Assembly (NCBI RefSeq): GCF_030540825.1
Contig: NZ_JAUOEO010000001.1
Coordinates: 531,001 to 595,000 of the forward strand
Length of the DNA: 64,000 bases
Reading direction: 5' to 3'
DNA from: Flavivirga spongiicola
GTDB lineage: Bacteria; Bacteroidota; Bacteroidia; Flavobacteriales; Flavobacteriaceae
The stretch's first letter is position 1; each line of letters opens with the position of its first letter. Both the position numbers and the translations under genes were made by a program. Shown piece after piece: positions 35,940-45,210 of this stretch. The notes beneath the pieces were generated by a model, which saw nothing but the letters and a program-made list of their open reading frames with translations, had not been told where the DNA came from and did not search any database.

Positions 35940-36435
35940 AATTATGTGTATTAGTTAATTTCTCTCTTATTGTTTTTCTTGCTCTCGATAAATTTACACG
36001 TACCGCTGTATTATTCATATCCAGCATTTTTGCAATCTCATCAAAATCATATTCTTCTATATCTCGTAATTGAATGATGACTCTTTGTTGTTCGGGTAAC
36101 TCCTCAATAATTTTTGAAACCCAATCTACACTATCATTTAATTCAACTTGTTTTTGTAATGGTGTGTTTCCATCTTCATAATTACTATGTACAATTTTTA
36201 AATTTTGAGCTTGTTTAGATTTTAATTTATCAAAACAAAAATTCTTAGTCATTGTCATAGAAAAAGCTTCTACATTCTTATATTCCTGAATCTTCTTTTT
36301 ATTATTCCACAATTTCAACAAAACCTCTTGTGTTGCATCTTCAGCTTCCTCGGTAGATACAAGCAATCGCTTTGCTAAACGAAAGACTTTATCTTTAAAA
36401 GGCATTACAATATTTAAAAACTCTACTTGAGTCAT
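35926..36435 (-). CDS. ECF RNA polymerase sigma factor
   Basis: A protein of 169 residues with region 2 ([31 protein letters not shown]) and region 4 ([40 protein letters not shown]). First gene of an operon with a putative anti-sigma factor and two DUF4252 proteins. A classical ECF promoter (GTAAC-N16-CGTC) lies 50-75 nt upstream on the same strand, so it is probably autoregulated. Confidence 0.93.
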   Translation of the reverse strand: MTQVEFLNIVMPFKDKVFRLAKRLLVSTEEAEDATQEVLLKLWNNKKKIQEYKNVEAFSMTMTKNFCFDKLKSKQAQNLKIVHSNYEDGNTPLQKQVELNDSVDWVSKIIEELPEQQRVIIQLRDIEEYDFDEIAKMLDMNNTAVRVNLSRARKTIREKLTNTHNYGIK

Positions 36436-36485
36436 TGATGGTTTGGTTTAGTTAAATCAGCTTTATTATTGCTATTTGATATTAC

Positions 36486-36510
36486 GACGACCTATATTCT
36501 ATTTTGTTAC
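36486..36510 (-). promoter_or_regulatory. ECF-type promoter (-35 TTGTAAC, -10 CGTC) of the sigma/DUF4252 operon
   Basis: On the minus strand GTAAC (36510-36506) is followed after 16 nt by CGTC (36489-36486). AAC-containing -35 and CGTC -10 elements at this spacing are the hallmark of ECF-sigma promoters. Predicted leader about 45 nt. It supports autoregulation. Confidence 0.6.
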
Positions 36511-36584
36511 AAAATATTTTTAATTATATAATAATGTAAGTAAATTTAGAGTTTTAAAGACTAAACGTTTATAAAAAAAAAGCT

Positions 36585-38051
36585 ATGAAATATTTTAAAG
36601 CCCTAATTCTATTACTTGCACTTACCTTTTTAACAACAAGTTGTTTTGAAGATGATGATGACATTGCCATTACTGCAAGTGAAATAAATGATTTTGTTTG
36701 GAAAGGCATGAACGCATTTTACCTCTATAAAGAGAACATTCCTAATCTTGCTAATGATAGATTTTCCAATAACCAAGATTATGCTGATTATCTAAATAGT
36801 TTTTCTAAGCCTGAAGAGTTATTTGAAAGTTTAATATATCAAAGAGAAACAATAGATAGGTTTAGCTGGATTGTTGACGATTATATTGCATTAGAACAGT
36901 TATTTAGTGGTATATCGACAAGCAATGGCATGGAGTTTAAAATATTTCAATTTTCTTCAACAGATACTAATATTTATGGTTTTGTAACGCACGTGTTGCC
37001 TAATACTGATGCTGATTCTAAAGGTGTTACGCGAGGTGATATTTTTTATGGAATTGATGGTACACAACTTACGACTAACAACTACAGATCTCTTTTAAAT
37101 CAGAGTAATTACACAGTTAATCTGGGTAGCTATAATGATAATGATACTCCAGATAATTCTGATGATTCCATAGATCAAAGCTCCGAAAGTGTCTCATTAT
37201 CAAAATCTCAATACACAGAAAATCCAATTTTTATTAATTCTGTGTTGGATATAGCCGGAACTAAAGTTGCTTATTTAATGTATAATGGTTTTACAGGAAC
37301 CGAACAATTTAATGCTGAATTAAATGATACCTTCGGAACATTTAAAAACGCTAATACTACAGAGCTAGTTCTCGATTTACGTTACAATCCTGGCGGATCT
37401 GTTAATACAGCTATCATGTTATCTAGTTTAGTTACTGGACAATTTAATGGTGATGTTTTTAGTACAGAACAATGGAATAGTGAATTACAACAAGCTTTTC
37501 AAAATGATAATCCAGAGTCATTAATCAATCGATTCGTAAATAATAATGAGGGTACACCTTTAAATAGTTTAAATCTAAATAAGGTCTACGTATTAACTAG
37601 CCGTAGTAGTGCTTCTGCTAGTGAATTGGTTATTAATTCATTAAAGCCGTACATTGATGTTGTACAAATTGGAACAGCAACAGCTGGTAAATATCAAGCA
37701 TCAACAACATTATACGATTCTGAGAACTTTAGACGTAGCGGAGCTAACCCTGGCCATACATATGCCATGCAACCATTAATATTTAAATCGTTAAATATCG
37801 ATGGTGTAACCGATTATTTTGATGGACTTTCTCCTGAAACCGGAAATGTATTATCTGAAAGCATAAATAATCTAGGCGTTTTAGGCGATATAAATGAACC
37901 GCTTCTTGCCGCTGCAATTGCTAAAATAACAGGCACAGGGCGATCTATCACTGAAAAGGCTACATCTGTACATTTTATAGGAGATAGCAAAGATTTACTT
38001 CCTTTTTCTAAAGGTATGTACACAAACAAAAAACTACCAACAGGATTATAA
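36585..38051 (+). CDS. S41-family (C-terminal processing-like) peptidase, lipoprotein
   Basis: A protein of 488 residues with lipobox T-T-S-C (Cys20) followed by FEDDDD. A PDZ-like region lies at about 120-170 (GFVTHVLPNTDADSKGVTRG DIFYGIDG). The protease core has DLRYNPGGSVNTAIML and SRSSASASELVINSL; Ser344 and Lys369 (25 residues apart, as in Prc) form the likely Ser-Lys dyad. A surface or periplasmic protease is expected. The PP-loop ATPase gene starts 1 nt after its stop, so they share a transcript. Confidence 0.9.
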   Translation: MKYFKALILLLALTFLTTSCFEDDDDIAITASEINDFVWKGMNAFYLYKENIPNLANDRFSNNQDYADYLNSFSKPEELFESLIYQRETIDRFSWIVDDYIALEQLFSGISTSNGMEFKIFQFSSTDTNIYGFVTHVLPNTDADSKGVTRGDIFYGIDGTQLTTNNYRSLLNQSNYTVNLGSYNDNDTPDNSDDSIDQSSESVSLSKSQYTENPIFINSVLDIAGTKVAYLMYNGFTGTEQFNAELNDTFGTFKNANTTELVLDLRYNPGGSVNTAIMLSSLVTGQFNGDVFSTEQWNSELQQAFQNDNPESLINRFVNNNEGTPLNSLNLNKVYVLTSRSSASASELVINSLKPYIDVVQIGTATAGKYQASTTLYDSENFRRSGANPGHTYAMQPLIFKSLNIDGVTDYFDGLSPETGNVLSESINNLGVLGDINEPLLAAAIAKITGTGRSITEKATSVHFIGDSKDLLPFSKGMYTNKKLPTGL

Positions 38052-38052
38052 T

Positions 38053-38775
38053 TTGAATAAAACCAAAACCTATTTCAATTGGAGTTCTGGAAAAGACTCT
38101 GCATTGGCACTTCATCATTTATTGCAAAACAAACGCTATGCTGTTGAAGAGCTCATTACCACAGTAAATAGTCATTACAATCGGGTGTCTATGCATGGAC
38201 TTCGAAAAGAGTTATTACTTGCGCAGACCAGCGCCCTGAATATAAAATCGAGTCTTATTGAATTGCCCGAAATGCCAAGTATGGAAATCTACGAGCAAAA
38301 AATGACAGACATTGTTACTCGGTTAAAAGGTGATGGTTTTACACACAGTGCATTTGGTGATATTTTCCTTGAAGATTTAAAAACTTATCGTGAAAACCAA
38401 TTAGCTGAAGTCGGCTTAAAAGCAGTTTTTCCTATTTGGAAACGAGACACTAAAGAACTGATTTATGAATTTTTAGATTTAGGTTTTAAAACGATTATTG
38501 TGTGCGCCAATTCTAAATATTTTAATGAAGATTTTGTTGGTACCATTATAGATAAAAATTTTATTGACAACTTACCTGAAGGTGTAGATCCGTGTGGTGA
38601 AAATGGTGAATTTCATACCTTTTGTTTTGATGGCCCCATCTTTAACAAACCCATTCCGTTTACCATAGGCGAAAAAGTATATCGAGAATACAACGCCCCA
38701 AAAACAGATGATTCTATTTGTAAAACTGATAAATATGGGGTTTGGTATTGTGATTTAATACCAAAAAACTCATAA
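38053..38775 (+). CDS. PP-loop ATP pyrophosphatase of the diphthine-ammonia ligase (Dph6) type
   Basis: A protein of 240 residues starting at TTG. The PP-loop reads NWSSGKDSALALHHLL near the N-terminus. The Dph6-type motif PCGENGEFHTFCFDGPIF is at about 192-209. Dph6 amidates diphthine in archaea and eukaryotes, but bacteria have no diphthamide, so the bacterial substrate differs and is unknown. It lies 1 nt after the S41 protease gene and next to the cobalamin salvage locus. I recall, without certainty, that relatives are often found near cobalamin genes in this phylum; here the adjacency is direct. Confidence 0.85.
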   Translation: MNKTKTYFNWSSGKDSALALHHLLQNKRYAVEELITTVNSHYNRVSMHGLRKELLLAQTSALNIKSSLIELPEMPSMEIYEQKMTDIVTRLKGDGFTHSAFGDIFLEDLKTYRENQLAEVGLKAVFPIWKRDTKELIYEFLDLGFKTIIVCANSKYFNEDFVGTIIDKNFIDNLPEGVDPCGENGEFHTFCFDGPIFNKPIPFTIGEKVYREYNAPKTDDSICKTDKYGVWYCDLIPKNS

Positions 38776-38837
38776 TTATATTATAGTTAGTAATCTATTG
38801 AAACTTTTATTCCTTTAATAAAACAGGTGTCTAAATA

Positions 38838-38863
38838 AAAAATGCCGCTTTTAGCGGCATTTA
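38838..38863. terminator. Terminator hairpin between the PP-loop ATPase gene and the BtuG-like gene (convergent)
   Basis: Perfect stem AAATGCCGCT (38840-38849) with AGCGGCATTT (38853-38862), 3-nt loop, A-run before and T-rich after, so it could act in both directions. It lies between two convergent genes. Confidence 0.85.
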
Positions 38864-38901
38864 ATAAAGTAGTTAAGAATTTTGGTAGAAAATACTAATT
38901 C

Positions 38902-39954
38902 TTAATTAAAATAAATTTTAGAAGCTCCTAAAGCTATAGCCTTAGTAGTTATTTTATTTTTAGTTGATAAATCATAAATATTTAGCTCGCTTAAATCTGT
39001 AAAATCCGCATCCAATAAATATATTTTGTCATCTTTCACTTCCATTCCATATAAATACCCTTGTGATTCTACTATTGATGTAGAAGATAATGCTGTTGCA
39101 TCTTCATCAATTGAATATACTTTTCCTCCTAATTCATAATATAGCATACCATTATCTAATACCATTAAAGATGGATGTTCACCATCCGCAAAGGTTAAAG
39201 CTGACACCTCTGTATTTGTAGACATATTTATATTAACAATTGATGCTATAGTTTCATTTCCTGTCCAGGATTCATTTCCTCCACATAAAACAACTAACTC
39301 GCCCTTAGTATTTACAAAAATCTCATCCGGTTTATAACCAACAGTTATAGTTTCTACACTATTATCTGATAAATCAATTACAGATATGATATTATTAGTA
39401 CCAAACCCTCCTTTATGAGACACATATAATTTGCCGTTACTTTCTATAATTCTTTCAGGTCCGTTCCCTACTGCTATCGTTCCGTCTACAGCATATGTAT
39501 TTAAATCAACAATAGCAATGAAATCATCTGTTTCATCTGCCGTAGACCCCCAGTTAGTTACATACCCTTTATTATCTACAGTTTCCATATATCTGGGTTT
39601 ATTTAAGCCTGTAGTTATTGTAGCCTTATCTTCAAAAGTATACCTATCTACAACTGTAACTGAATTTGTATTATCTACAACAATAAATGCTCTATCATTA
39701 TCAAAAGTTATTGATTGCAAATAAACACCCAATTCATTAGTATTTACTTTTTTATAAATAAGATTTTCTGTTGTGGTCAAATCATTTGAAATAAAAGAGA
39801 TAGAGCCTGTTCCTGCTCCACTACCTTCTCCGCTAATTAGAATTCCGTTTTCGTAGTCCCCTTTTGGTAGTTGCGGTGAATCATCATCACTACAAGATGC
39901 TAAAAATAACGCACTTAAAATAAAGGCTTTTGATATTAATTTATTGATTTTCAT
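38902..39954 (-). CDS. BtuG-like surface lipoprotein (DUF5074/YncE-type beta-propeller)
   Basis: A protein of 350 residues with lipobox L-A-S-C (Cys21) then SDDD. The mature part shows repeated propeller blades: NRAFIVVDNTNSVTVVDRYT type, YVTNWGSTADETDDFIAIVD, LYVSHKGGFGTNNIISVIDL, GKVYSIDEDATAL. It lies 3 nt after the stop of the TonB-dependent receptor gene and below a cobalamin riboswitch. BtuG of Bacteroides, a DUF5074-type surface propeller, binds cobalamin very tightly and partners BtuB; the same role is inferred here from fold and location. Confidence 0.82.
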   Translation of the reverse strand: MKINKLISKAFILSALFLASCSDDDSPQLPKGDYENGILISGEGSGAGTGSISFISNDLTTTENLIYKKVNTNELGVYLQSITFDNDRAFIVVDNTNSVTVVDRYTFEDKATITTGLNKPRYMETVDNKGYVTNWGSTADETDDFIAIVDLNTYAVDGTIAVGNGPERIIESNGKLYVSHKGGFGTNNIISVIDLSDNSVETITVGYKPDEIFVNTKGELVVLCGGNESWTGNETIASIVNINMSTNTEVSALTFADGEHPSLMVLDNGMLYYELGGKVYSIDEDATALSSTSIVESQGYLYGMEVKDDKIYLLDADFTDLSELNIYDLSTKNKITTKAIALGASKIYFN

Positions 39955-39957
39955 TGA

Positions 39958-41829
39958 TTAGAATTTATAGTTTATATTAAAGTTTAAATTTCTATTAGGC
40001 ATAGGTCTTCTAGGTTGTACCTCATAATATTTATTAAATATGTTGTTTACCTTAAGACCAATTGTTAATTGTTTATTTTGAAGATTTAAAAGTTTATAGT
40101 CCAATCCTGTATTGGCCACAAAGTAATGAGGTATTACAAAGTCGTTAGAATTGCTTTCTGTCGTATACACTTTACCATTGATTAACTGCTGATAAAAAAA
40201 ACTAAATCGTTTATGAGTATACCCTAGATTGCCATTAAGTAAATGCTTAGGCACAAAAATTAGTTGATTGTCTGTAGCCTTATTAGTTGCCACAGTATAA
40301 CTATAGTTCATATTAAGCTTTACAATATGTTTATTAAAAGTTCTATTAAATGACAAAGATACTTCCATACCTTTATTATTAACTTCTGATAGATTTATTG
40401 GTACCCAAACTCCAGGTTTGTCAGGATCCCCTCCGGGTGTCCAAACTATTTTATCTTTAGCATTTATGTAAAATACTCCGATATCAATTAAAAATTGATT
40501 GTTCTTATAACCAATTCCAAATTCTCCCTGTAAAGCTGTTTCGGGTATTAAATCCAAATTCCCTTGTCCCGGCCAAAACAAATCATTGTAAGTTGGTACC
40601 CGAAAGTTTTTAGAACCATTGGCTCTAAAAAACAAATTCCTGAATGGTTTTACTTTTATCCCTAAAGCATAAGTAAATGGGACGTCATAATCTGAATTAA
40701 AATCTTTTCTAAGTTTAGCGTCGAAAGACACCAAGCTATTGATATTCTGATTATAAATTAAAGATTGAGAAAATTGTTTTCTATTTCTTTCCGTGATTTG
40801 ATCTGTTTTTCCAAAAGCAGATTCATACTCTGAATAAGAGGTTATACTAGCTTTTAATTCAGGGAAACTGTAAGAAACATTATAATTAACAAGATAACGT
40901 TTGGACTTTCCAAAATTAAATGTGCTTAAAGTTCTATCTTCAAAATATCGATACTCCTGAGTTAAAAAAGCAAATTTAGCCTCGTGACTTAGCCTTGGTT
41001 TTTCAAGTGTGTAAACCAATAAGTTTCTATGGCTAAAATCTTGATACTTATCATTAGCAGATAATGGGTTTGGCAATTCGCCAGAAAAAAATCTTTCTCC
41101 TAAGTAATTAGCACTATAGAATTTTAATTTAGAAGACTTTGTTAACGAATAAGCAACACTTGCATTTAATCCAAAATTCTCGTAAGCACCATTTGTATTC
41201 TTAAAATCTGTATTTAAAAACTTATAATCGTTTTCAGATTGGTTATAAGAAACACCAGAGTTAATAGCAAGCTTAGAATTTGAGAATTTAAATTTATACA
41301 AGCCTCTGTAAGTTTCAAAACTTCCAAGAGAAGCCTTTAATTGGTTTTTAATTTGCTTGGTATTGGTAAACTGTAAATGGTCACTTAAATGGATGGTACC
41401 TCCTACTGCTCCAGATCCATATTCCAAACTCCCTCCTCCACTCCTTACATCTATCGCATCAAACAAGCTCACTGTTAACGAGTTAAACCCGGTTTGACCG
41501 TTATTAATAGAATTGATATTAATACCATTCCAAATTACAGCAGTGTTTGACGCACTGGTACCTCTAAAACTAGCAGAACTCGTTCCTCCCGATCCATACT
41601 CTCTTAAGTATAAAGGCGAATTAAAACGTAATAAAGAAGTAAACGATTCTGTATTTCTCAATATAACAGAATCACTTAAAGTAATAACTTTATATCCTAC
41701 AGAATGTTTTTTCAATTTCTTGTCGGCCTGAATGACAACCTCCTCTAAACGATTCACCAGACTATCATTTTGAGCCGTGCCATTAAAGCAAACTATATAA
41801 AATATCGATACAATTAGAATTCTCCTCAT
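39958..41829 (-). CDS. btuB: BtuB-like TonB-dependent cobalamin receptor
   Basis: A protein of 623 residues with a signal peptide (about 1-19), a TonB-box-like RLEEVVIQADKKL, a plug domain (about 45-150, containing TSASFRGTSASNTAVIWNGI, GGGSLEYGSGAVGGTIHLSD) and a beta-barrel ending in Phe. Length is close to BtuB rather than SusC types and there is no STN or regulatory domain. A cobalamin riboswitch lies immediately upstream. It carries cobalamins or other corrinoids across the outer membrane using TonB. Confidence 0.93.
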   Translation of the reverse strand: MRRILIVSIFYIVCFNGTAQNDSLVNRLEEVVIQADKKLKKHSVGYKVITLSDSVILRNTESFTSLLRFNSPLYLREYGSGGTSSASFRGTSASNTAVIWNGININSINNGQTGFNSLTVSLFDAIDVRSGGGSLEYGSGAVGGTIHLSDHLQFTNTKQIKNQLKASLGSFETYRGLYKFKFSNSKLAINSGVSYNQSENDYKFLNTDFKNTNGAYENFGLNASVAYSLTKSSKLKFYSANYLGERFFSGELPNPLSANDKYQDFSHRNLLVYTLEKPRLSHEAKFAFLTQEYRYFEDRTLSTFNFGKSKRYLVNYNVSYSFPELKASITSYSEYESAFGKTDQITERNRKQFSQSLIYNQNINSLVSFDAKLRKDFNSDYDVPFTYALGIKVKPFRNLFFRANGSKNFRVPTYNDLFWPGQGNLDLIPETALQGEFGIGYKNNQFLIDIGVFYINAKDKIVWTPGGDPDKPGVWVPINLSEVNNKGMEVSLSFNRTFNKHIVKLNMNYSYTVATNKATDNQLIFVPKHLLNGNLGYTHKRFSFFYQQLINGKVYTTESNSNDFVIPHYFVANTGLDYKLLNLQNKQLTIGLKVNNIFNKYYEVQPRRPMPNRNLNFNINYKF

Positions 41830-41871
41830 AATTAACTTTTATCCCGAAAGTTTAGCTTATTTTGTTTTGAA

Positions 41872-42106
41872 AATGGCAGGTCTCCTGACTTGCGTCTTCA
41901 TGTTCGTCTTCCCAGAAAAAATCCAGTGACTAGAAGTTTAACATGAAGCTTACAGCTTACAGTTGCGGGAACAGTTCAGGACTCGAGATTTTAGATTTTA
42001 GATTTAGATTTTAGAATTCAAAAATTCGTAAGCCATCTATCTACAATCGGCAATCACTTCACCTGATTCCCTTTTAATCCGTTCAATTTAAAACTGAACA
42101 GAACCA
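41872..42106 (-). ncRNA. Cobalamin riboswitch controlling btuB and the BtuG-like gene
   Basis: Read on the minus strand: GGTTCTGTTCAG opens the element (about 42106), then GGGAATCAGGTG, then CCCGCAACTGTAAGCT, then TCACTGG, GGGAAGAC and the B12 box AAGTCAGGAGACCTGCC (ending about 41874). All core segments of the adenosylcobalamin-type family are present in the right order. Between GGGAATCAGGTG and CCCGCAACTG there is a peripheral arm containing several tandem AATCTAAA-type repeats (about 41985-42015). It should repress the operon when cobalamin is plentiful. It ends about 44 nt before the btuB start. Confidence 0.95.
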
Positions 42107-42116
42107 AAATTCGCTG

Positions 42117-42124
42117 CAAATATA
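42117..42124 (-). promoter_or_regulatory. -7 promoter box TATATTTG for the riboswitch/btuB transcript
   Basis: On the minus strand 42124-42117 reads TATATTTG (TAnnTTTG), ending about 11 nt before the 5' end of the riboswitch, so the transcript start fits well. No TTG at the usual -33 spacing. Confidence 0.65.
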
Positions 42125-42213
42125 CTAATCAATTTTAGAATTAAGAGTACACTTCTCGCTTTATTCATATAAAATATTTAATCTTTGCAAATACAATAAA
42201 TAATTTTCTGGAT

Positions 42214-42717
42214 ATGATTTTTTACATAACAGGAGGCGAACGCTCAGGAAAAAGTCGCTACGCACAAGACTTAGCGTTATCTCTTTCAAAAACTCCTAAA
42301 TATATTGCTACATCACGTGTTTGGGATGATGATCATAGAAAACGAATTGATAGACATATTGCCGATAGAGATGAAAGATGGACGTCTGTTGAAGAAGAAA
42401 AAGTTCTTTCTAAAATGATAAACCCGAAAGATGTGGTCGTTATTGATTGTGTAACACTGTGGCTTACTAATTTCTTTGTAGACACCAAAAATGATATTGA
42501 AAAAAGCTTAGAATTAGCTAAATCTGAATTTGAAAAATTACTTGATATAGATGCGACCATCATTATAATTTCCAATGAAATTGGCATGGGTGTACATGCC
42601 CAAACAGAAATAGGTAGAAAATTTACAGAACTTCAAGGTTGGATGAATCAACATATTGCTAAACATGCAAATAAGGCAACTATGATGGTATCAGGAATCC
42701 CTTTAACTCTAAAATAA
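42214..42717 (+). CDS. cobU: Adenosylcobinamide kinase / adenosylcobinamide-phosphate guanylyltransferase
   Basis: A protein of 167 residues with the P-loop TGGERSGKSRYAQ (Gly7-Ser14), RHIADRDERW (the region of the guanylylated His), and IGMGVHAQTEIGRKFTELQG WMNQ, all characteristic of CobU/CobP. It phosphorylates adenosylcobinamide and attaches GMP. First gene of the seven-gene plus-strand cobalamin salvage operon; its stop overlaps the cobT start (TAATGA type). The promoter region (42125-42213) has TTAATCTTTGC near 42179-42189, an imperfect -7 box. Confidence 0.96.
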   Translation: MIFYITGGERSGKSRYAQDLALSLSKTPKYIATSRVWDDDHRKRIDRHIADRDERWTSVEEEKVLSKMINPKDVVVIDCVTLWLTNFFVDTKNDIEKSLELAKSEFEKLLDIDATIIIISNEIGMGVHAQTEIGRKFTELQGWMNQHIAKHANKATMMVSGIPLTLK

Positions 42718-43763
42718 TGACGCACACCATAACATCTATAAACAATTCTAAATTAAAACTTGAGCTTCAAAAAAAGATTGACCTTAAAACAAAACCTTTA
42801 GGTGCTTTAGGGCTCTTGGAGCATTTAGCTTTAAAAATTGGTTGTATCCAAAATACTTTAAACCCAGAGATATCTAGTCCCTCTATTGTTGTATTTGCAG
42901 GCGACCATGGTATTGCAACTAAGGGAGAAGTAAATCCTTTTCCGCAAGAAGTAACGGCTCAAATGGTTTATAATTTTGTAAATGGTGGTGCCGCCATAAA
43001 TATTTTCAGCAATACCAATAACCTAAACTTAAAGATAGTTGACGCCGGAGTAAACCATAAGTTCCCTGAAGCACTTGATATTATTAATGCTAAAATTGAT
43101 TTTGGCACTAATAACTATCAGGAAGAACCCGCTATGACATTAGAACAATGCGAAAAGGCTATTAATAAAAGTGGTAACATTATTTCTAAACTTAAAAACG
43201 AAGGCACAAACACCATTGGTTTTGGAGAAATGGGAATTAGCAACACCTCTTCTGCAGCGTTACTTATGTCATATTTTACAAAAATGCCTATTTCTGAATG
43301 TGTAGGTGCAGGCACAGGATTAAATAAAGAAGGCATCAGTAAAAAACAACAAATCTTATCTGAAGTTTTAAAAAAACACAATCCCAAAAATGCTTTAGAA
43401 GCTGTATCAATTTTTGGTGGTTTTGAAATAGCCATGCTTTGTGGTGCTATTTTAAAAGCAGCAGAACTAAAAATGATCATAGTTGTTGACGGATTTATTG
43501 TAACTGCCGCCTTATTGGCCGCGCAGGCAATAAATAAAAATGTTTTAGACTATTGTGTATTTGCTCATAATTCAAATGAAAAAGGACACATAAAAATGTT
43601 AGCCTTTTTAAATGCAAAACCGCTATTATCTTTAGGCTTAAGACTAGGTGAAGGTACAGGAGCTGCATTAGCAATACCACTATTACAAGCATCGGTGAAT
43701 TTTTTAAATAATATGGCGAGTTTTGATACGGCCGGGGTAAGCGAGGAAACTGTAGCTAATTAG
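42717..43763 (+). CDS. cobT: Nicotinate-nucleotide-dimethylbenzimidazole phosphoribosyltransferase
   Basis: A protein of 348 residues with FAGDHGIATKGEVNPFPQEV TAQMVYNFVNGGAAINIF, GFGEMGISNTSSAALL, GAGTGLNKEGISKK and the C-terminal LRLGEGTGAALAIPLL, where Glu312 corresponds to the catalytic base of CobT. It makes alpha-ribazole phosphate from dimethylbenzimidazole or related bases, giving the lower ligand. Overlaps cobU by 1 nt; cobS starts 36 nt after it. Confidence 0.96.
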   Translation: MTHTITSINNSKLKLELQKKIDLKTKPLGALGLLEHLALKIGCIQNTLNPEISSPSIVVFAGDHGIATKGEVNPFPQEVTAQMVYNFVNGGAAINIFSNTNNLNLKIVDAGVNHKFPEALDIINAKIDFGTNNYQEEPAMTLEQCEKAINKSGNIISKLKNEGTNTIGFGEMGISNTSSAALLMSYFTKMPISECVGAGTGLNKEGISKKQQILSEVLKKHNPKNALEAVSIFGGFEIAMLCGAILKAAELKMIIVVDGFIVTAALLAAQAINKNVLDYCVFAHNSNEKGHIKMLAFLNAKPLLSLGLRLGEGTGAALAIPLLQASVNFLNNMASFDTAGVSEETVAN

Positions 43764-43799
43764 AAATGAGTATGGTTAAAAATTAATTAATACAAACAG

Positions 43800-44561
43800 A
43801 TGAAAAAGGAACTCCAAATTTTCTTAACAGCCGTCATGTTTTTTACAAGAATTCCTTGCCCGAGGTGGGTAGATCACAATCCCGAATATCTTTCAAAAAG
43901 TGCTAAGTATTTTTCGCTAGTCGGTGTTATTGTTGGTAGTATAGGCGCTTTAGTTTTTTATGGTTTTTCTTTTATTCTTTCTACAGAAATAGCACTTTTA
44001 CTTAGCATGGTTGCTACCATATACATAACAGGAGCATTTCATGAGGATGGTTTCGCAGATGTTTGTGACGGATTTGGAGGTGGATGGACTAAAGAAAAAA
44101 TTCTTCTTATTATGAAGGATTCCCGCTTAGGAACCTATGGTGTCACTGGGCTGATGTTAATGCTTGCCATTAAATTTTCAGCACTAAGAGAGGTTCCTAT
44201 TCATTTTATTCCAATAACGATCATTGCAGGACATAGTTTAAGTAGGTTTATAGCAACTACATTAATTTACACACATCCTTATGTTAGAGATGCTGAGGAT
44301 AGTAAAGCAAAACCAGCCGCAAAAAATATCACTATAAATATGCTCCTTATTAGTGCTATGTTTGGGGTAACGCCATTATTATTTTTCAATAAACCTTTAA
44401 TTTTCATAGCTATTATTCCATGTTATTTAGCAAAAATCTATCTAGGCACTAAATTTAAGAAATGGTTAGGTGGACAAACAGGAGATTGCGCAGGAGCTGT
44501 CCAGCAGTTATGTGAAATTGTATTTTATTTAAGTGTCGTAGCCTTATGGAAATTTATATAA
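43800..44561 (+). CDS. cobS: Adenosylcobinamide-GDP ribazoletransferase (cobalamin synthase)
   Basis: A protein of 253 residues, an integral membrane protein with about five to seven membrane segments. The CobS signature is present as FFTRIPCPRW, GAFHEDGFADVCDGFGGGWT KEKILLIMKDSRLGTYG, and RFIATTLIYTHPYVRD. The Asp-rich first motif binds Mg2+ for the transfer of ribazole to GDP-cobinamide. It overlaps the next gene by 16 nt, indicating translational coupling. Confidence 0.96.
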   Translation: MKKELQIFLTAVMFFTRIPCPRWVDHNPEYLSKSAKYFSLVGVIVGSIGALVFYGFSFILSTEIALLLSMVATIYITGAFHEDGFADVCDGFGGGWTKEKILLIMKDSRLGTYGVTGLMLMLAIKFSALREVPIHFIPITIIAGHSLSRFIATTLIYTHPYVRDAEDSKAKPAAKNITINMLLISAMFGVTPLLFFNKPLIFIAIIPCYLAKIYLGTKFKKWLGGQTGDCAGAVQQLCEIVFYLSVVALWKFI

Positions 44562-45112
44562 TTAGACATACAACTCCCAACATTGAAAAAGGAGTTTGTT
44601 ACGGACAAACCGATCTAAACTTAGTTGACACTTATCTTGAAGAATTTAAAACTATAAAACAACAAATCCCTAATAGCAAAAAATGTACTATAAAAAGTAG
44701 CCCGTTAAAACGATGTGCGTTGTTAGCAAATCATTTAGGATCTCCTGTCCTTTTTGATGATCGTTTAAAAGAACTTGATTTTGGAGATTGGGAAATGAAA
44801 CCATGGAATGATATTTCTGAAGAAATATTAAACCCCTGGATGGAAGATTTTGTATATACCAGAGTTCCTAATGGAGAATCCTATATTGATTTGGCATCAA
44901 GAATAAATAGTTTCTTTGAAGACATTATAAAATCACATGATAAACAGCCTCTAATAATAGTAAGCCATGCTGGCCCTATACGAGCATTTCTTTCATCTGT
45001 TTTAAACATTTCTTTAGAGAAATCATTTCGTATTAAAATTCAATACGGTGATGTTTTTCATCTTAAAAAAGAAGATAATTCGTTAAAGCTTATTTCTGAA
45101 ATTAAAATATAA
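44546..45112 (+). CDS. cobC: Histidine-phosphatase family protein, probable alpha-ribazole phosphatase
   Basis: A protein of 188 residues with the phosphatase start MEIYIIRHTTPN (R7-H8-T; a T replaces the usual G), KSSPLKRCALLANHL, DDRLKELDFGDWEMKPW and the second catalytic His in SHAGPIRAFL. Within this operon it should remove the phosphate from alpha-ribazole phosphate or adenosylcobalamin phosphate. RHTxP is common for CobC in this phylum. Confidence 0.9.
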   Translation: MEIYIIRHTTPNIEKGVCYGQTDLNLVDTYLEEFKTIKQQIPNSKKCTIKSSPLKRCALLANHLGSPVLFDDRLKELDFGDWEMKPWNDISEEILNPWMEDFVYTRVPNGESYIDLASRINSFFEDIIKSHDKQPLIIVSHAGPIRAFLSSVLNISLEKSFRIKIQYGDVFHLKKEDNSLKLISEIKI

Positions 45113-45210
45113 CCCGTTTTTAATAAATACTAATTCAGTAAAATTATAATTATCGGAAGACTATAGTTTTTCAAAAAAAATAAAGACCTTTAGACCTTAA
45201 TTACTTTTCC

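Noticed and set aside
43118..43480. Antisense frame of 120 codons inside cobT
   Set aside because: Low-complexity shadow frame opposite a clear gene; no signal peptide, motif or promoter.
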